The position numbers and the translations under genes were made by a program. This document shows positions 30,398 through 38,172 of a DNA stretch of 39,858 nt, piece by piece; position 1 is the first letter of the stretch; every line of letters starts with the position of its first letter. Source of the stretch: Acidimicrobiia bacterium (GTDB lineage: Bacteria; Actinomycetota; Acidimicrobiia; Acidimicrobiales; Aldehydirespiratoraceae); contig JAHQYN010000019.1 of assembly GCA_024421085.1 (NCBI GenBank), positions 1-39,858 of the forward strand, in the 5' to 3' direction. Under the pieces are notes generated by a model. The model made no database searches and was not told where the DNA came from. It saw nothing but the letters and a program-made list of their open reading frames with translations.

Positions 30398-31387
30398 ATG
30401 GAGATGCGTGTCGCCGTTGTTGGAGCGGGGTCGTGGGGGACGACGGTGGCCCATCTGTGCTCGCACAATGTCGCCACTACTCTCTACAGTCGCCGTCCCG
30501 ATCTGGCTGAGGCAATCAATACCGGCCATGAGAACCCCCGGTATCTGCCCGGGTACCTGCTCCACCGGTCTCTGCGGGCGTCGTGCGATCTGGCCTCGGT
30601 GGTTTCGGCGGCCGACGTGCTGGTCATGGGGGTCCCCTCGGCGGGATTTCGTGAGACGCTCATAGAGCTTCGCTCGAGCCTCAGGCCCTGGGTTCCGGTC
30701 GTGTCGCTGGCGAAGGGCCTGGAGCCCTCGACCCGCAAGCGGATGACCCAGGTCGCCGAAGACGAACTTCCGGGCCATCCCGTCGGCGTGCTCACCGGCC
30801 CGAACCTTGCCAAGGAGGTCCTTGCGGGAGACCCCGCGGCCGCGGTCGTCGCCTTCGCTGACGAGACCATCGCTCAACGCCTCGGGGAGGTGTTCTCCAC
30901 AGATCTGTTCCGGGTCTATACCAACACCGACGTGCTCGGCTGCGAGATAGGCGGCGCATTGAAGAATGTGATCGCCGTCGCTGCGGGGATGGCCGAGGGG
31001 CTCGGCACTGGAGACAACACCCGTGCAGCGGTCATCACCCGCGGTTTGGCCGAGCTCACCCGGTTGGGCGTGGCGATGGGCGGCAACCCCGCCACCTTCG
31101 CCGGTCTGGCGGGTGTTGGTGACCTGCTCGCTACCTGCATGAGCCCGCAGAGCCGGAACCGCTACGTGGGGGAGCAGCTCGGTCGGGGTCGTTCGGTCGA
31201 CGAGATCATCGCGGAGATGGACCAGGTGGCTGAAGGCGTCAAGTCGGCGCAGACTGTGCTCGAACTGGCCGCCGAGTACGATGTCTACATGCCCATCTGC
31301 GAAGAGGTCTGTCTTTGTGTTCAGGGAGTTCAGGGAGCAGACGACGCCTACCGGGGCCTGATGGCACGGGAGATCTCCAGCGAGTGA
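30398..31387 (+). CDS. gpsA: NAD(P)H-dependent glycerol-3-phosphate dehydrogenase
   Basis: A 329-aa enzyme. MRVAVVGAGSWGTTVAHL is the Rossmann NAD(P) site, and VSLAKGLEPSTRKRMTQV and GVLTGPNLAKEVLAGDPAAA the substrate loop. CEIGGALKNVIAVAAGMAEG carries the catalytic Lys, and GDNTRAAVITRGLAEL and FAGLAGVGDLLATCMSPQSR complete the family signature. It reduces dihydroxyacetone phosphate to sn-glycerol-3-phosphate for phospholipid synthesis. A 75-bp internal segment is duplicated upstream at 29492. The stop overlaps the next gene's GTG (GTGA). Confidence 0.95.
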   Translation: MEMRVAVVGAGSWGTTVAHLCSHNVATTLYSRRPDLAEAINTGHENPRYLPGYLLHRSLRASCDLASVVSAADVLVMGVPSAGFRETLIELRSSLRPWVPVVSLAKGLEPSTRKRMTQVAEDELPGHPVGVLTGPNLAKEVLAGDPAAAVVAFADETIAQRLGEVFSTDLFRVYTNTDVLGCEIGGALKNVIAVAAGMAEGLGTGDNTRAAVITRGLAELTRLGVAMGGNPATFAGLAGVGDLLATCMSPQSRNRYVGEQLGRGRSVDEIIAEMDQVAEGVKSAQTVLELAAEYDVYMPICEEVCLCVQGVQGADDAYRGLMAREISSE

Positions 31388-32997
31388 CCCTGCGGCTCGG
31401 TTGGAAGCGACGAGGTCGGCCGCCTCGGTCGGCGGTGCCGGCGGTGTCGTCTGGCTCGTCGTGGTGGAAACGGTCGTCTTGGTGGAAACGGTCGTACGGC
31501 TCGGCTGGTCGGGATCAGAGTGTCGGTGCGGGGGTGGATGCGGGGGTCGGTGGCATTGAGGGTTCGGTGATCGGCGACCTCGAGGGGCCCCTGGCCGTCG
31601 TTGACGAGCACGGGCGGTTGCAGACGATCGACCGCAGATGGTCGTTCGAATGGGGTGTCGGTGTCGGCGACCGCTGGCGCGTCGCCCACGAGACCGCAGG
31701 CACTCGTCGGCAGCGGATCAACGACGCCCCGGTCTACGAGACCCGCCTCCGAATTTCTGGCGGCGATGTGGTTGCGCGTGCGGCTGTGGCCAACGACGGG
31801 GTCAGCAGAGCCCTCGTCGTTGAGTTCGAGAACGTGTCGAGTGACGCGCTGGCGGTCGCGCTGGTAGGCCGCGCGATCGACGGCGAAGTCTCGGCCGCCA
31901 GTGACTCCGTGAGCCTCGATGGTCGGTTGTGGATCCACCCGGAGCGTCAAGCAGGAGGCGTTGTCGCGACCAGTGGCGCGCGGGACCCGTGGCCAGAAAT
32001 CCAGGACGGTCCTGACGCAGACCCCGTCTCGGTTCGCGGCAGCGAAGTCGCGGCGGGTCTGGTGATGGCGTTGCCGCATCGGCAGAGCGTCAAGTTCCAG
32101 GTGGTGGTCGAGGGCAGGGCGCTGGCAAGGACAGCCTCGCCCGCAGAGATCGCCTCGGGGTGGTCGGCCGTCACCACCGACGCGCTGAGCGTCGATGTCG
32201 CGGACGTCGACCTCGGCACGGCGTGGAGACGAATCCTCGGTGACCTCGTGGTCCAGGCCGGATCCGACGATCCCGCAAGTGCCGCGGAAGCCGCACCGAT
32301 CCTCGACATTGCTGGGCTCGCCCGTGAGGCTGATCGGGCCCGCGCCGCAGTGGTGACAGCCGCAGAGGCGGGACTGTTGACTGGTGTGCCTGCGGTCGCC
32401 GCGCTGCGGGCACTTCTGTCTCGCGACCTGCGAGTCGAAAGGGTTTCCGGGATCGATCAACTCGCGGATCTGCTGGTCTCGCGTGCAACCGGTTCACTCG
32501 ACATCGAAACCGTGATCCTGCTGGCGCGTGTCCTGGAAGGTTCCGACCCAAAGGCTGCCGCCGATGCCTGTCGCCTGGCCGCCTCGTTGGACCCGAAGCG
32601 CCGTTGGCAACCCGTGACACCGGTCGCCAAAGCTGCAGAGCGCGTGTTGCGCACCTTGGTCGACGATTCATGTGTTGGAACCAGCGTCGGTGTGGACAGC
32701 ATTGTCGGCACTGCCGGTGACACCGCTGAGGCTGGCGGCGTGCGTATCGACCTGCTCCCCGAGGCGCCGTCTGAGTGGTTCGGCAGACCCGTCGATGTGC
32801 GAGGCTTCGGCACGCTCTGGGGCCGAGTCTCGTTCAGCGTGCGTTGGCACGGGCATCGTCCGGCGCTGCTCTGGGAGCGAACCGGCGGCCCGGACCGGGT
32901 GGAACTTCGATGCTTGGGCCTCGACCCCCGCTGGTCCAGCTTCGAGCGACATGGCGAGGCCCTCCTCGCCGAGCCGCCGCGGGCCCCGGGCAAGTGA
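31384..32997 (+). CDS. Hypothetical protein (537 aa) translationally coupled to gpsA
   Basis: The GTG at 31384 overlaps the gpsA TGA by 4 bases, so the start is well supported. The N-terminus is basic, with a tandem SSWWKR duplication (DNA 18-bp repeat). A beta-rich region follows (GDLEGPLAVVDEHGRLQTID, WRVAHETAGTRRQRINDAPV, VEFENVSSDALAVALVGRAI), then a helical region (AAVVTAAEAGLLTGVPAVAA). The C-terminal segment FGTLWGRVSFSVRWHGHRPA with LLWERTGG resembles a carbohydrate-binding-like beta fold. No signal peptide or catalytic motif is recognised. I cannot assign a function; the coupling to gpsA may suggest an envelope or lipid role. Confidence 0.75.
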   Translation: MTLRLGWKRRGRPPRSAVPAVSSGSSWWKRSSWWKRSYGSAGRDQSVGAGVDAGVGGIEGSVIGDLEGPLAVVDEHGRLQTIDRRWSFEWGVGVGDRWRVAHETAGTRRQRINDAPVYETRLRISGGDVVARAAVANDGVSRALVVEFENVSSDALAVALVGRAIDGEVSAASDSVSLDGRLWIHPERQAGGVVATSGARDPWPEIQDGPDADPVSVRGSEVAAGLVMALPHRQSVKFQVVVEGRALARTASPAEIASGWSAVTTDALSVDVADVDLGTAWRRILGDLVVQAGSDDPASAAEAAPILDIAGLAREADRARAAVVTAAEAGLLTGVPAVAALRALLSRDLRVERVSGIDQLADLLVSRATGSLDIETVILLARVLEGSDPKAAADACRLAASLDPKRRWQPVTPVAKAAERVLRTLVDDSCVGTSVGVDSIVGTAGDTAEAGGVRIDLLPEAPSEWFGRPVDVRGFGTLWGRVSFSVRWHGHRPALLWERTGGPDRVELRCLGLDPRWSSFERHGEALLAEPPRAPGK

Positions 32998-32999
32998 CC

Positions 33000-33234
33000 G
33001 CGGGTGAGTGATCGCGGGTGAGTAACCCCGGGCAACCAACCCCGTGGGAGCAACCCGCGTAGGTACCGTGCGAGTGACCGGGCCACTACCCCTGGAGCGA
33101 GTAGACCGAGTGACTCCCGAGCGACTAGCCCGAGCGGGCAGTCCGGTGGGAGCAACGCCGCGGGATTATCAACTGTCGGTGGTTCAACACGGCCCGGCTC
33201 ACCGCACTGTGGCGGGTCGGTTAGGGTGCGTTTG
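33000..33234. other. Gene-free spacer with degenerate short repeats
   Basis: GTGACCGCGGGTGA and GTGATCGCGGGTGA are adjacent variants, followed by variants containing CGGGCAACCAACCCCGTGGG and GTGGGAGCAACCCGCG/GTGGGAGCAACGCCGC. No ORF or strong promoter is supported. It precedes rnhB. Confidence 0.4.
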
Positions 33235-33933
33235 ATGGTGCCAACCGCTCGACCGCTCCGCCAGTCGATCAAGAACAAGGCTCCGGGACTGCGGCTCGAG
33301 AAGGCCCTGTGGGCGGCCGGCAACGCGGTGGTTGCCGGAATCGACGAGGTGGGCCGCGGTTCGTGGGCTGGCCCTCTCACCCTGGCCGCGGTCGTGGTTC
33401 CCCGAGACAGAGGGCTCTACAAGGTCCGTGATTCCAAGATGCTCACCGAATCTGAGCGGGAGCTGATGCACGACCGGATCATGGACTGGGCCGGCGATGT
33501 GTCTGTGGCGCATGCCAGCGGGGCCGAATGCGACGAACTCGGCATGTCGGCAGCACAGAAGCTCGCCGCGCAACGCGCCCTCAACGGCCTGGGCATGCCG
33601 GTCGATCATGTCCTTGTGGACGGACACTGGGATTTTGTGGAGTCGGTCCCGGTCACCAAGATCGTCAAGGGCGACTCGGTGAGCCTGTCGATAGCGGCTG
33701 CCTCGATCGTGGCGAAGGTCACCCGTGACCGGATCATGGGTCAGTGGGACCGGCACTACCCGGCGTTCGGGTTCGCCGCCAACAAGGGTTATCCGTGCCC
33801 TCGCCACAAGGCTGCGCTGGCGGCCTACGGACCCAGCGCGGTGCATCGGCGCAGCTGGGTGTTCATGGACGACCTGCGCTGGACCGCCGTGCCCCGCCTC
33901 CTCGCCGAGGACCCGCAACCGGGCCTGTTCTGA
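33235..33933 (+). CDS. rnhB: Ribonuclease HII
   Basis: A 232-aa RNase H-fold nuclease. VVAGIDEVGRGSWAGPLTLA supplies the first two acidic metal ligands. YKVRDSKMLTESER carries the DSK motif, HVLVDGHWDF the third Asp, and VKGDSVSLSIAAASIVAKVT the fourth region. It nicks RNA in DNA-RNA hybrids and removes misincorporated ribonucleotides. The ATG at 33235 has AGGG about 8 nt upstream; an in-frame GTG at 33226 is less likely. Confidence 0.95.
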   Translation: MVPTARPLRQSIKNKAPGLRLEKALWAAGNAVVAGIDEVGRGSWAGPLTLAAVVVPRDRGLYKVRDSKMLTESERELMHDRIMDWAGDVSVAHASGAECDELGMSAAQKLAAQRALNGLGMPVDHVLVDGHWDFVESVPVTKIVKGDSVSLSIAAASIVAKVTRDRIMGQWDRHYPAFGFAANKGYPCPRHKAALAAYGPSAVHRRSWVFMDDLRWTAVPRLLAEDPQPGLF

Positions 33934-33960
33934 TCCACGTTCGGTACGGTGCGCGCAGAG

Positions 33961-34102
33961 CGTGCGCGGATTGAGCAGCGCCGGTGTGCCGAGACCTGTT
34001 GTCTCCCGCTCCGCTGCGCCCTTGGCCCACGGCCCGCTCGGGCCGCGGCCTCGTTCGGTCGCGACGGTGTGCGGGATCAATCCGCTCGGCCTCTGCGGCG
34101 GG
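33961..34102 (+). repeat. Dispersed intergenic repeat, copy 2
   Basis: CGTGCGCGGATTGAGCAGCG, then GCCGAGACCTGTTGTCTCCC, a GC-rich core, and GTGCGGGATCAATCCGCTCG, ending CGGCCTCTGCGGCGGGT. Same orientation as copies 1 and 3. It fills the gap between rnhB and the Nfu-like gene. Confidence 0.85.
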
Positions 34103-34117
34103 TAGAGTGCTGACGCT

Positions 34118-34450
34118 ATGGGACAGCCGGTTACCTTCATCCGCTCCAGCTCGCCCCGCCCGGGTGTCGTGCGCTTCGAACTGAACCGGAGCCTCACCGG
34201 CATGGGCCACGAGACCTACCGTGCCGGCGACGAGATCATCGGTGAGCGCCCCCCCGATGTGCTCGCCAGACGCATCTTCGCTTTGGGCAACGTGTCGACG
34301 ATCCACATGTACAGCTCCATGGTCACCCTCACCTTGGCGACGACCGAGCAGAGTGATCTGGAGTCGGTGGTGAGCGACCTCTTCACCTATTACGTGCCCG
34401 GTGTCGAGATCCCCGATGACGAGGAACTCATCGCCATGGTCGAGGGCTGA
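34118..34450 (+). CDS. NifU/Nfu N-terminal-domain-like protein (110 aa)
   Basis: The sequence VVRFELNRSLTGMGHETY, PPDVLARRIFALGNVSTIHM and SSMVTLTLATTEQSDLESVV follows the Nfu_N layout (strand, loop, L-A-x-x-L-F-x-I-x-x-V, strand). No CxxC iron-sulfur scaffold motif is present, so on its own it would be an accessory or regulatory version. The acidic C-terminus EIPDDEELIAMVEG completes it. The gene lies between a dispersed repeat and an 18-bp satellite, convergent with a tRNA/rRNA methylase gene. Confidence 0.6.
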   Translation: MGQPVTFIRSSSPRPGVVRFELNRSLTGMGHETYRAGDEIIGERPPDVLARRIFALGNVSTIHMYSSMVTLTLATTEQSDLESVVSDLFTYYVPGVEIPDDEELIAMVEG

Positions 34451-34469
34451 CAGACGCCTGACTCACCCG

Positions 34470-34595
34470 GCAACTGCGCGGTCTGCGGCGACCGTGCGGC
34501 CTGCGGCAACTGCGCGGCCTGCGGCGACCGTGCGGCCTGCGGCAACTGCGCGGTCTGCGGCGACCGTGCGGCCTGCGGCAACTGCGCGGTCTGCG
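34470..34595. repeat. Alternating 18-bp minisatellite (seven units)
   Basis: Two unit types alternate as ABABABA: A is GCAACTGCGCGGTCTGCG (one copy with C for T), B is GCGACCGTGCGGCCTGCG. The array ends 4 bp before the stop of the minus-strand SpoU gene, in the convergent gap. The higher-order 36-bp period means the array probably expanded as AB dimers. Confidence 0.85.
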
Positions 34596-34599
34596 GCGG

Positions 34600-35241
34600 C
34601 TAGGGGGACTTCGCCCAGCGGCGGATCCAAGCGTGCATGGCGATCCCCGCGGCGACACCGGCGTTGATCGACCGCGTCGACCCGTACTGGGCGATCGAGC
34701 ACACCAACTCGGCAGCCTCCTGGGCAGCGGGGGAGAGGCCGGGACCCTCCTGGCCGAACAACAGCACGCAGCGCCGCGGCAGCTCGGTGCTCTCGATCGG
34801 CGTTGATCCGGGCAGGTTGTCTATGCCGATGATCGGCAGGCCGTCGCGGCGGGCCCACCCCACGAGATCGTCGATCGTCTCGTGGCGGGTGATGTGTTGG
34901 TAGACGTCGGTCATCATCGCCCCTCGGCGGTTCCATCTGCGCTTGCCGACAATGTGGACTTCCGCGGCGCAGAAGGCGTTGGCGGTGCGCACGACGGTGC
35001 CGATGTTGTGGTCGTGCTCCCAGTTCTCGACGGCGACATGGAACCCGTGGCGACGCTGGTCGAGGTCCGCAACGATCGCCTCGACCGCCCAGTAGCGGTA
35101 CCGGTCGATGACATTGCGCCGGTCACCCTCGGTTAGCAGTTCCGGGTCGAGCCGCCCATCAGCGGGCCAGGGCCCCTCGTAGGGCCCGACTCCGACCTCA
35201 GGCTGGCCCCCGGTTAGTCCCCCGTTCTCGTCCACAGTCAA
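34600..35241 (-). CDS. TrmH/SpoU-family RNA 2'-O-methyltransferase
   Basis: A 213-aa SPOUT methyltransferase. WEHDHNIGTVVRTANAFCAA is motif 1 (with NIGxxxRTAxAF), CVLLFGQEGPGLSPAAQE motif 2, and QYGSTRSINAGVAAGIAMHA motif 3, including the Ser-Leu/Ile-Asn-Val/Ala trefoil-knot AdoMet site. It methylates a ribose of tRNA or rRNA. The TTG start at 35241 has GAGGGG about 5 nt upstream. An extra N-terminal region of about 60 residues could contact RNA. Confidence 0.9.
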   Translation of the reverse strand: MTVDENGGLTGGQPEVGVGPYEGPWPADGRLDPELLTEGDRRNVIDRYRYWAVEAIVADLDQRRHGFHVAVENWEHDHNIGTVVRTANAFCAAEVHIVGKRRWNRRGAMMTDVYQHITRHETIDDLVGWARRDGLPIIGIDNLPGSTPIESTELPRRCVLLFGQEGPGLSPAAQEAAELVCSIAQYGSTRSINAGVAAGIAMHAWIRRWAKSP

Positions 35242-35337
35242 GCGCCCCTCAGAGTTCCCGATTTACCACTGGTCCACTGAGACTAGGTGAGCTTCTGCAT
35301 GCTCTCGGCCGGCAGAGTAACTTCCAAGTGCTTTTGG

Positions 35338-35480
35338 AACGTGCGCGGAGTTGACCGCGCAGGGGCGCCGAGACCTGTCGTCTCCCGCTCCGGTTCGCTG
35401 CGCGCACGGGCCGCTCGGGCCGCCGACTCGTTCGGTCGCGGCCATGCACGGGATCAATCCGTCCGGTCTTTGAGGCGGGT
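35338..35480 (+). repeat. Dispersed intergenic repeat, copy 3
   Basis: AACGTGCGCGGAGTTGACCG, GCCGAGACCTGTCGTCTCCC, a GC-rich core, and GCACGGGATCAATCCGTCCG, ending GGTCTTTGAGGCGGGT. It shows the most point differences among the plus-strand copies. Located between two minus-strand genes (35242-35507). Confidence 0.85.
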
Positions 35481-35507
35481 CAGTCGAGAAGGGCATCTGG
35501 TCCCGGC

Positions 35508-36446
35508 TCATCTTTGCTCGGAAGGTGCGACCCAGTCGCCGGGCAGGCGCATCGAGATACCAGTGTCGTCCTCGATGCGCTTGACGACGTGCAGCTCTCC
35601 CGCAGCGGTTCCGTAACGCTGCGCGGCCTGATCGAACACTGCCTGCGCGGCGGCGGTCATGGGCAGGTCGGTGCCGACGTTGTGTACGAGTTCGTCGAGC
35701 AGACCCAAGTCCTTGACACACAGGCCGAGGGTGAAAGACGGGTCGTAGTGGCCGGCGAAGACGCTCGGTGCGTCGTGGCGGACCACGAAGCTGTCGCCGA
35801 CGCTCTCCTTGATGGCATGCCACAGCGTCGCCAGGTCGACGCCGTTGGCCATCCCCGTGGCGAAGGCCTCGCCGAGCGCCGCCGCGGAGACGAACCAGAG
35901 TTGGTTGGTCACCAGCTTCACGACGTTGCCCGAACCCAGGGGACCGCACGCAATCACCAGTCCGAGGTTCTCCAACACCTTTGTCGCGGCAGCGACGGGT
36001 TCGGCTTCGCCGGAGACGAACAGGGTCAGGGTGCCGTTGCGGGCGCCGTCAACCGCGCCGGTCACAGGTGAGTCAACCACCTGCACACCGCGAGGCGCCG
36101 CTGCGGCGAGCTCGCGGACGAGCTCGGGGTGGTTGGTGGTGAGGTCCACCCAGATCGACCCGGGCCGCATGGCCGCCAGCGCCCCGTCCGCGCCGGCCAT
36201 GACAGCCTCGACGTGGCTGGGATGGGGGAGCGACGTCAAGAACAGGCCGACTTCAGCCGCGCATGCCGAAGCGGAAGTCGCTGCCGTGGCACCGGCGGTC
36301 ACCGCCTCGTCCAATGCCGAGTCGTCGATGTCGAAGGCGACCACGTCGTAGCCGGCCGCGATCAGGCGACGGCACATCGGGCCGCCCATGTTGCCGAGCC
36401 CGACGAAACCGACCCTCGGAAGTCGGGTTGACGGTTCGCGTGTCAA
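35508..36446 (-). CDS. 3-Hydroxyisobutyrate dehydrogenase family NAD(P)-dependent oxidoreductase
   Basis: A 312-aa beta-hydroxyacid dehydrogenase. VGFVGLGNMGGPMCRRLI is the Rossmann motif, VDSPVTGAVDGARNGTLTLF the substrate-binding DxPVxG region, and GSGNVVKLVTNQL includes the catalytic Lys (VVKLVTN, GxGxxxKxxxN). It oxidises a 3-hydroxyacid such as 3-hydroxyisobutyrate or tartronate semialdehyde; the substrate is not resolved. The TTG start at 36446 has AAGGTG-AAG upstream. It follows the DUF1295 gene on the same strand by 30 bp. Confidence 0.9.
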   Translation of the reverse strand: MTREPSTRLPRVGFVGLGNMGGPMCRRLIAAGYDVVAFDIDDSALDEAVTAGATAATSASACAAEVGLFLTSLPHPSHVEAVMAGADGALAAMRPGSIWVDLTTNHPELVRELAAAAPRGVQVVDSPVTGAVDGARNGTLTLFVSGEAEPVAAATKVLENLGLVIACGPLGSGNVVKLVTNQLWFVSAAALGEAFATGMANGVDLATLWHAIKESVGDSFVVRHDAPSVFAGHYDPSFTLGLCVKDLGLLDELVHNVGTDLPMTAAAQAVFDQAAQRYGTAAGELHVVKRIEDDTGISMRLPGDWVAPSEQR

Positions 36447-36476
36447 GTCTTCACCTTGGGCAGGGGCCGGCGGAGT

Positions 36477-37268
36477 TCACCGCTTCGGCGGGAGCGGGAG
36501 GAACGAGCTCGTGCGTCGGACGTACTCGTCGTAGCCCTTGCGCCTCTTGGACATTGCGCGCTCGAGCATCGGCACTCCGGAGACGCGCATCAACAGGAAG
36601 GTGATCAACGCGGGACCGACCAGCCCGACTGTGCCGATCGGAGTGGAGGCGGCGACCAGTCCGATACCCCACCAGGCGCAGGCGTCCCCGAAATAGTTGG
36701 GGTGGCGGGTGTAGCGCCACAGCCCCCGGTCCATCACCGCAGAGGCATTGGCGGGGTCCGCTTTGAAGCGGGCCAGTTGCCAGTCCCCGATCGACTCGAA
36801 CCCGAAACCGATCACGAAGACCGCCGCGCCGACGATCCACAGCGCGGTGGCGCCCGTCTCGGTTTCGCTGATACCGATCTGAAGTGGGAGTGAAACGATC
36901 CACATGACTGCCCCCTGCAGTCCGTAGACAGTCGCCAGGCTGATGATCCAGAACCGGTCGCCGTGGCGGCGGCGCATGGCCTGATAGCGGTAGTCCTCGC
37001 CCTTGCCGATGTTGCGGATGCCCAGATGAACACCGAGGCGCAACCCCCAGACGGTGGCCATTGCGCACAGCAGCACGGCCCGACGGGTGTCGCCGCCGTC
37101 CGAGAAATCCGAATAGGAGAGGATGAAGGTCGTCCAAGCCACTGCGACGAATCCTGGACCCCACGCAATGTCGACGATGCTGGCGTCGCGGATCGCCACA
37201 CTGATCGCCCAGACGGTCGCCATCATCAAGGCGATCACCACCGCAGCGACAAGAAACACCATTGCCAT
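36477..37268 (-). CDS. DUF1295 / steroid 5-alpha-reductase-like membrane protein
   Basis: A 263-aa membrane protein with about six hydrophobic spans (for example MVFLVAAVVIALMMATVWAI, VYGLQGAVMWIVSLPLQIG and GATALWIVGAAVFVIGFGF). The C-terminal signature GLWRYTRHPNYFGDACAWWG and GYDEYVRRTSSFLPLPPK is that of DUF1295 and isoprenylcysteine-methyltransferase/5-alpha-reductase-like proteins. It may reduce an isoprenoid or steroid double bond with NADPH, but this is not established. The ATG at 37268 (MAMVFLVAAV) is chosen; the longer frame to 37352 adds an implausible Arg-rich lead. Confidence 0.85.
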   Translation of the reverse strand: MAMVFLVAAVVIALMMATVWAISVAIRDASIVDIAWGPGFVAVAWTTFILSYSDFSDGGDTRRAVLLCAMATVWGLRLGVHLGIRNIGKGEDYRYQAMRRRHGDRFWIISLATVYGLQGAVMWIVSLPLQIGISETETGATALWIVGAAVFVIGFGFESIGDWQLARFKADPANASAVMDRGLWRYTRHPNYFGDACAWWGIGLVAASTPIGTVGLVGPALITFLLMRVSGVPMLERAMSKRRKGYDEYVRRTSSFLPLPPKR

Positions 37269-37318
37269 GACGATACAGCGTTCTCGCCGGACGTGGCCGG
37301 ACCCGCGCGTTGCTGTTG

Positions 37319-37399
37319 CCGGGCGCGGCCGGGGCCGCCTACCGGCCGTCACGTCGTCGATGGTGGCCGTCAGTTCTCACCGGGCGCGGCCAGGCCGCC
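37319..37399. repeat. Two copies of a GC-rich 20-bp unit, spaced 61 bp
   Basis: CCGGGCGCGGCCGGGGCCGC at 37319-37338 and CCGGGCGCGGCCAGGCCGCC at 37380-37399 repeat at 61 bp in the spacer 37269-37458. The core GGGCGCGG also appears in the other 60-62 bp arrays. Confidence 0.4.
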
Positions 37400-37458
37400 C
37401 GTTGTCGCCTGAGATGCTCAGCTCGGACTGGACGCATCGCCACCCGACCGGCGGCCTG

Positions 37459-37857
37459 TCATGTTGTCGACAATGGAATCCAGACGATTCCGTCGATGTG
37501 CTCGAAGTGGCTGTCGCCCGATATGAGGTCGGTGCCGGTTTCCATGGCATGGGCGGCAATCCAGACATCGTTTGTCGGTATGGGGCGACCCTTGGCTCGA
37601 AGGGTCGCCGCTATTCGGGAGTAGCGGTCGGCGGTGACCGGGCCCACTTCCACAAACGTCGAATAGGGGCTGTCGAGCACGGAGCGGAGATCGGCGGCGT
37701 TCTGCTCGAAGCGAGTCCCGTGGCGGAATCCGTAGAGAAGCTCGCCGACGACGACGGCAGAGAATAACAACTCCTCGGCCTCCCTCACGATCTCCGCGAC
37801 ATGCTCATGTCCTCGCATGAGCATGGAGTATGCGTTGGTGTCCAGTAGGACCCTCAT
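37459..37857 (-). CDS. vapC: VapC-type PIN domain ribonuclease toxin
   Basis: A 132-aa PIN protein. VLLDTNAYSML supplies the first Asp, VVVGELLYGFR the conserved Glu, and PIPTNDVWIAAHAMETGTDL the Asp pair with ISGDSHFEHIDGI the last Asp. It cleaves RNA with Mg2+, probably tRNA or rRNA. The ATG overlaps the antitoxin stop by ATGA, the classical vapBC arrangement. Confidence 0.92.
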   Translation of the reverse strand: MRVLLDTNAYSMLMRGHEHVAEIVREAEELLFSAVVVGELLYGFRHGTRFEQNAADLRSVLDSPYSTFVEVGPVTADRYSRIAATLRAKGRPIPTNDVWIAAHAMETGTDLISGDSHFEHIDGIVWIPLSTT

Positions 37858-38117
37858 CTCCAGGCGTCCTCGTCAACCATTTCGAGATCCTTGATGGCGG
37901 CTTCAAACTCGTCGGCCTCCTGCACAGTCCAACTGCCGATCAGGTCGTCGAGAGACGACCCCACCGTCCAAGGCCGTTCGACGTCCTCACTCAGCCCAGC
38001 GCCTCGCCGGAGCAGCTTCAGTGCTGCTTGATTGAGCGAGATCTTCTCACGAGCAGCGAGTCGGCGCATTGCGGCATCCAACTCGTCGCCGAACCCCCGA
38101 ACTGTGAGCTGGTCCAT
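37854..38117 (-). CDS. vapB: VapB-type ribbon-helix-helix antitoxin (FitA/VapB)
   Basis: An 87-aa antitoxin. MDQLTVRGFGDELDAAMRRL and AAREKISLNQAALKLLRRG form the ribbon-helix-helix DNA-binding domain typical of FitA/CopG antitoxins. The acidic C-terminus (WTVQEADEFEAAIKDLEMVD) would bind the PIN toxin. GGGAGG lies about 5 nt before the ATG at 38117, so the start is good. Confidence 0.9.
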   Translation of the reverse strand: MDQLTVRGFGDELDAAMRRLAAREKISLNQAALKLLRRGAGLSEDVERPWTVGSSLDDLIGSWTVQEADEFEAAIKDLEMVDEDAWR

Positions 38118-38132
38118 TCCGGCCTCCCTTTA

Positions 38133-38172
38133 TGACTCACTGGTGACTCACTATACCTCAGACCATGAGTCA
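38133..38172 (-). promoter_or_regulatory. vapBC operator/promoter
   Basis: TGACTCAC occurs at 38133-38140 and 38144-38151, and an inverted ATGAGTCA at 38165-38172, framing a minus-strand -10 TATAGT (rc of ACTATA, 38150-38155). The dyad and direct repeats suit autorepression by VapBC. No clear -35 with normal spacing is visible. Confidence 0.55.

Noticed and set aside
31440-31500. 18-bp duplication encoding SSWWKR twice as an independent repeat element
   Set aside because: It is a simple in-frame duplication inside the gpsA-coupled gene and needs no separate feature.
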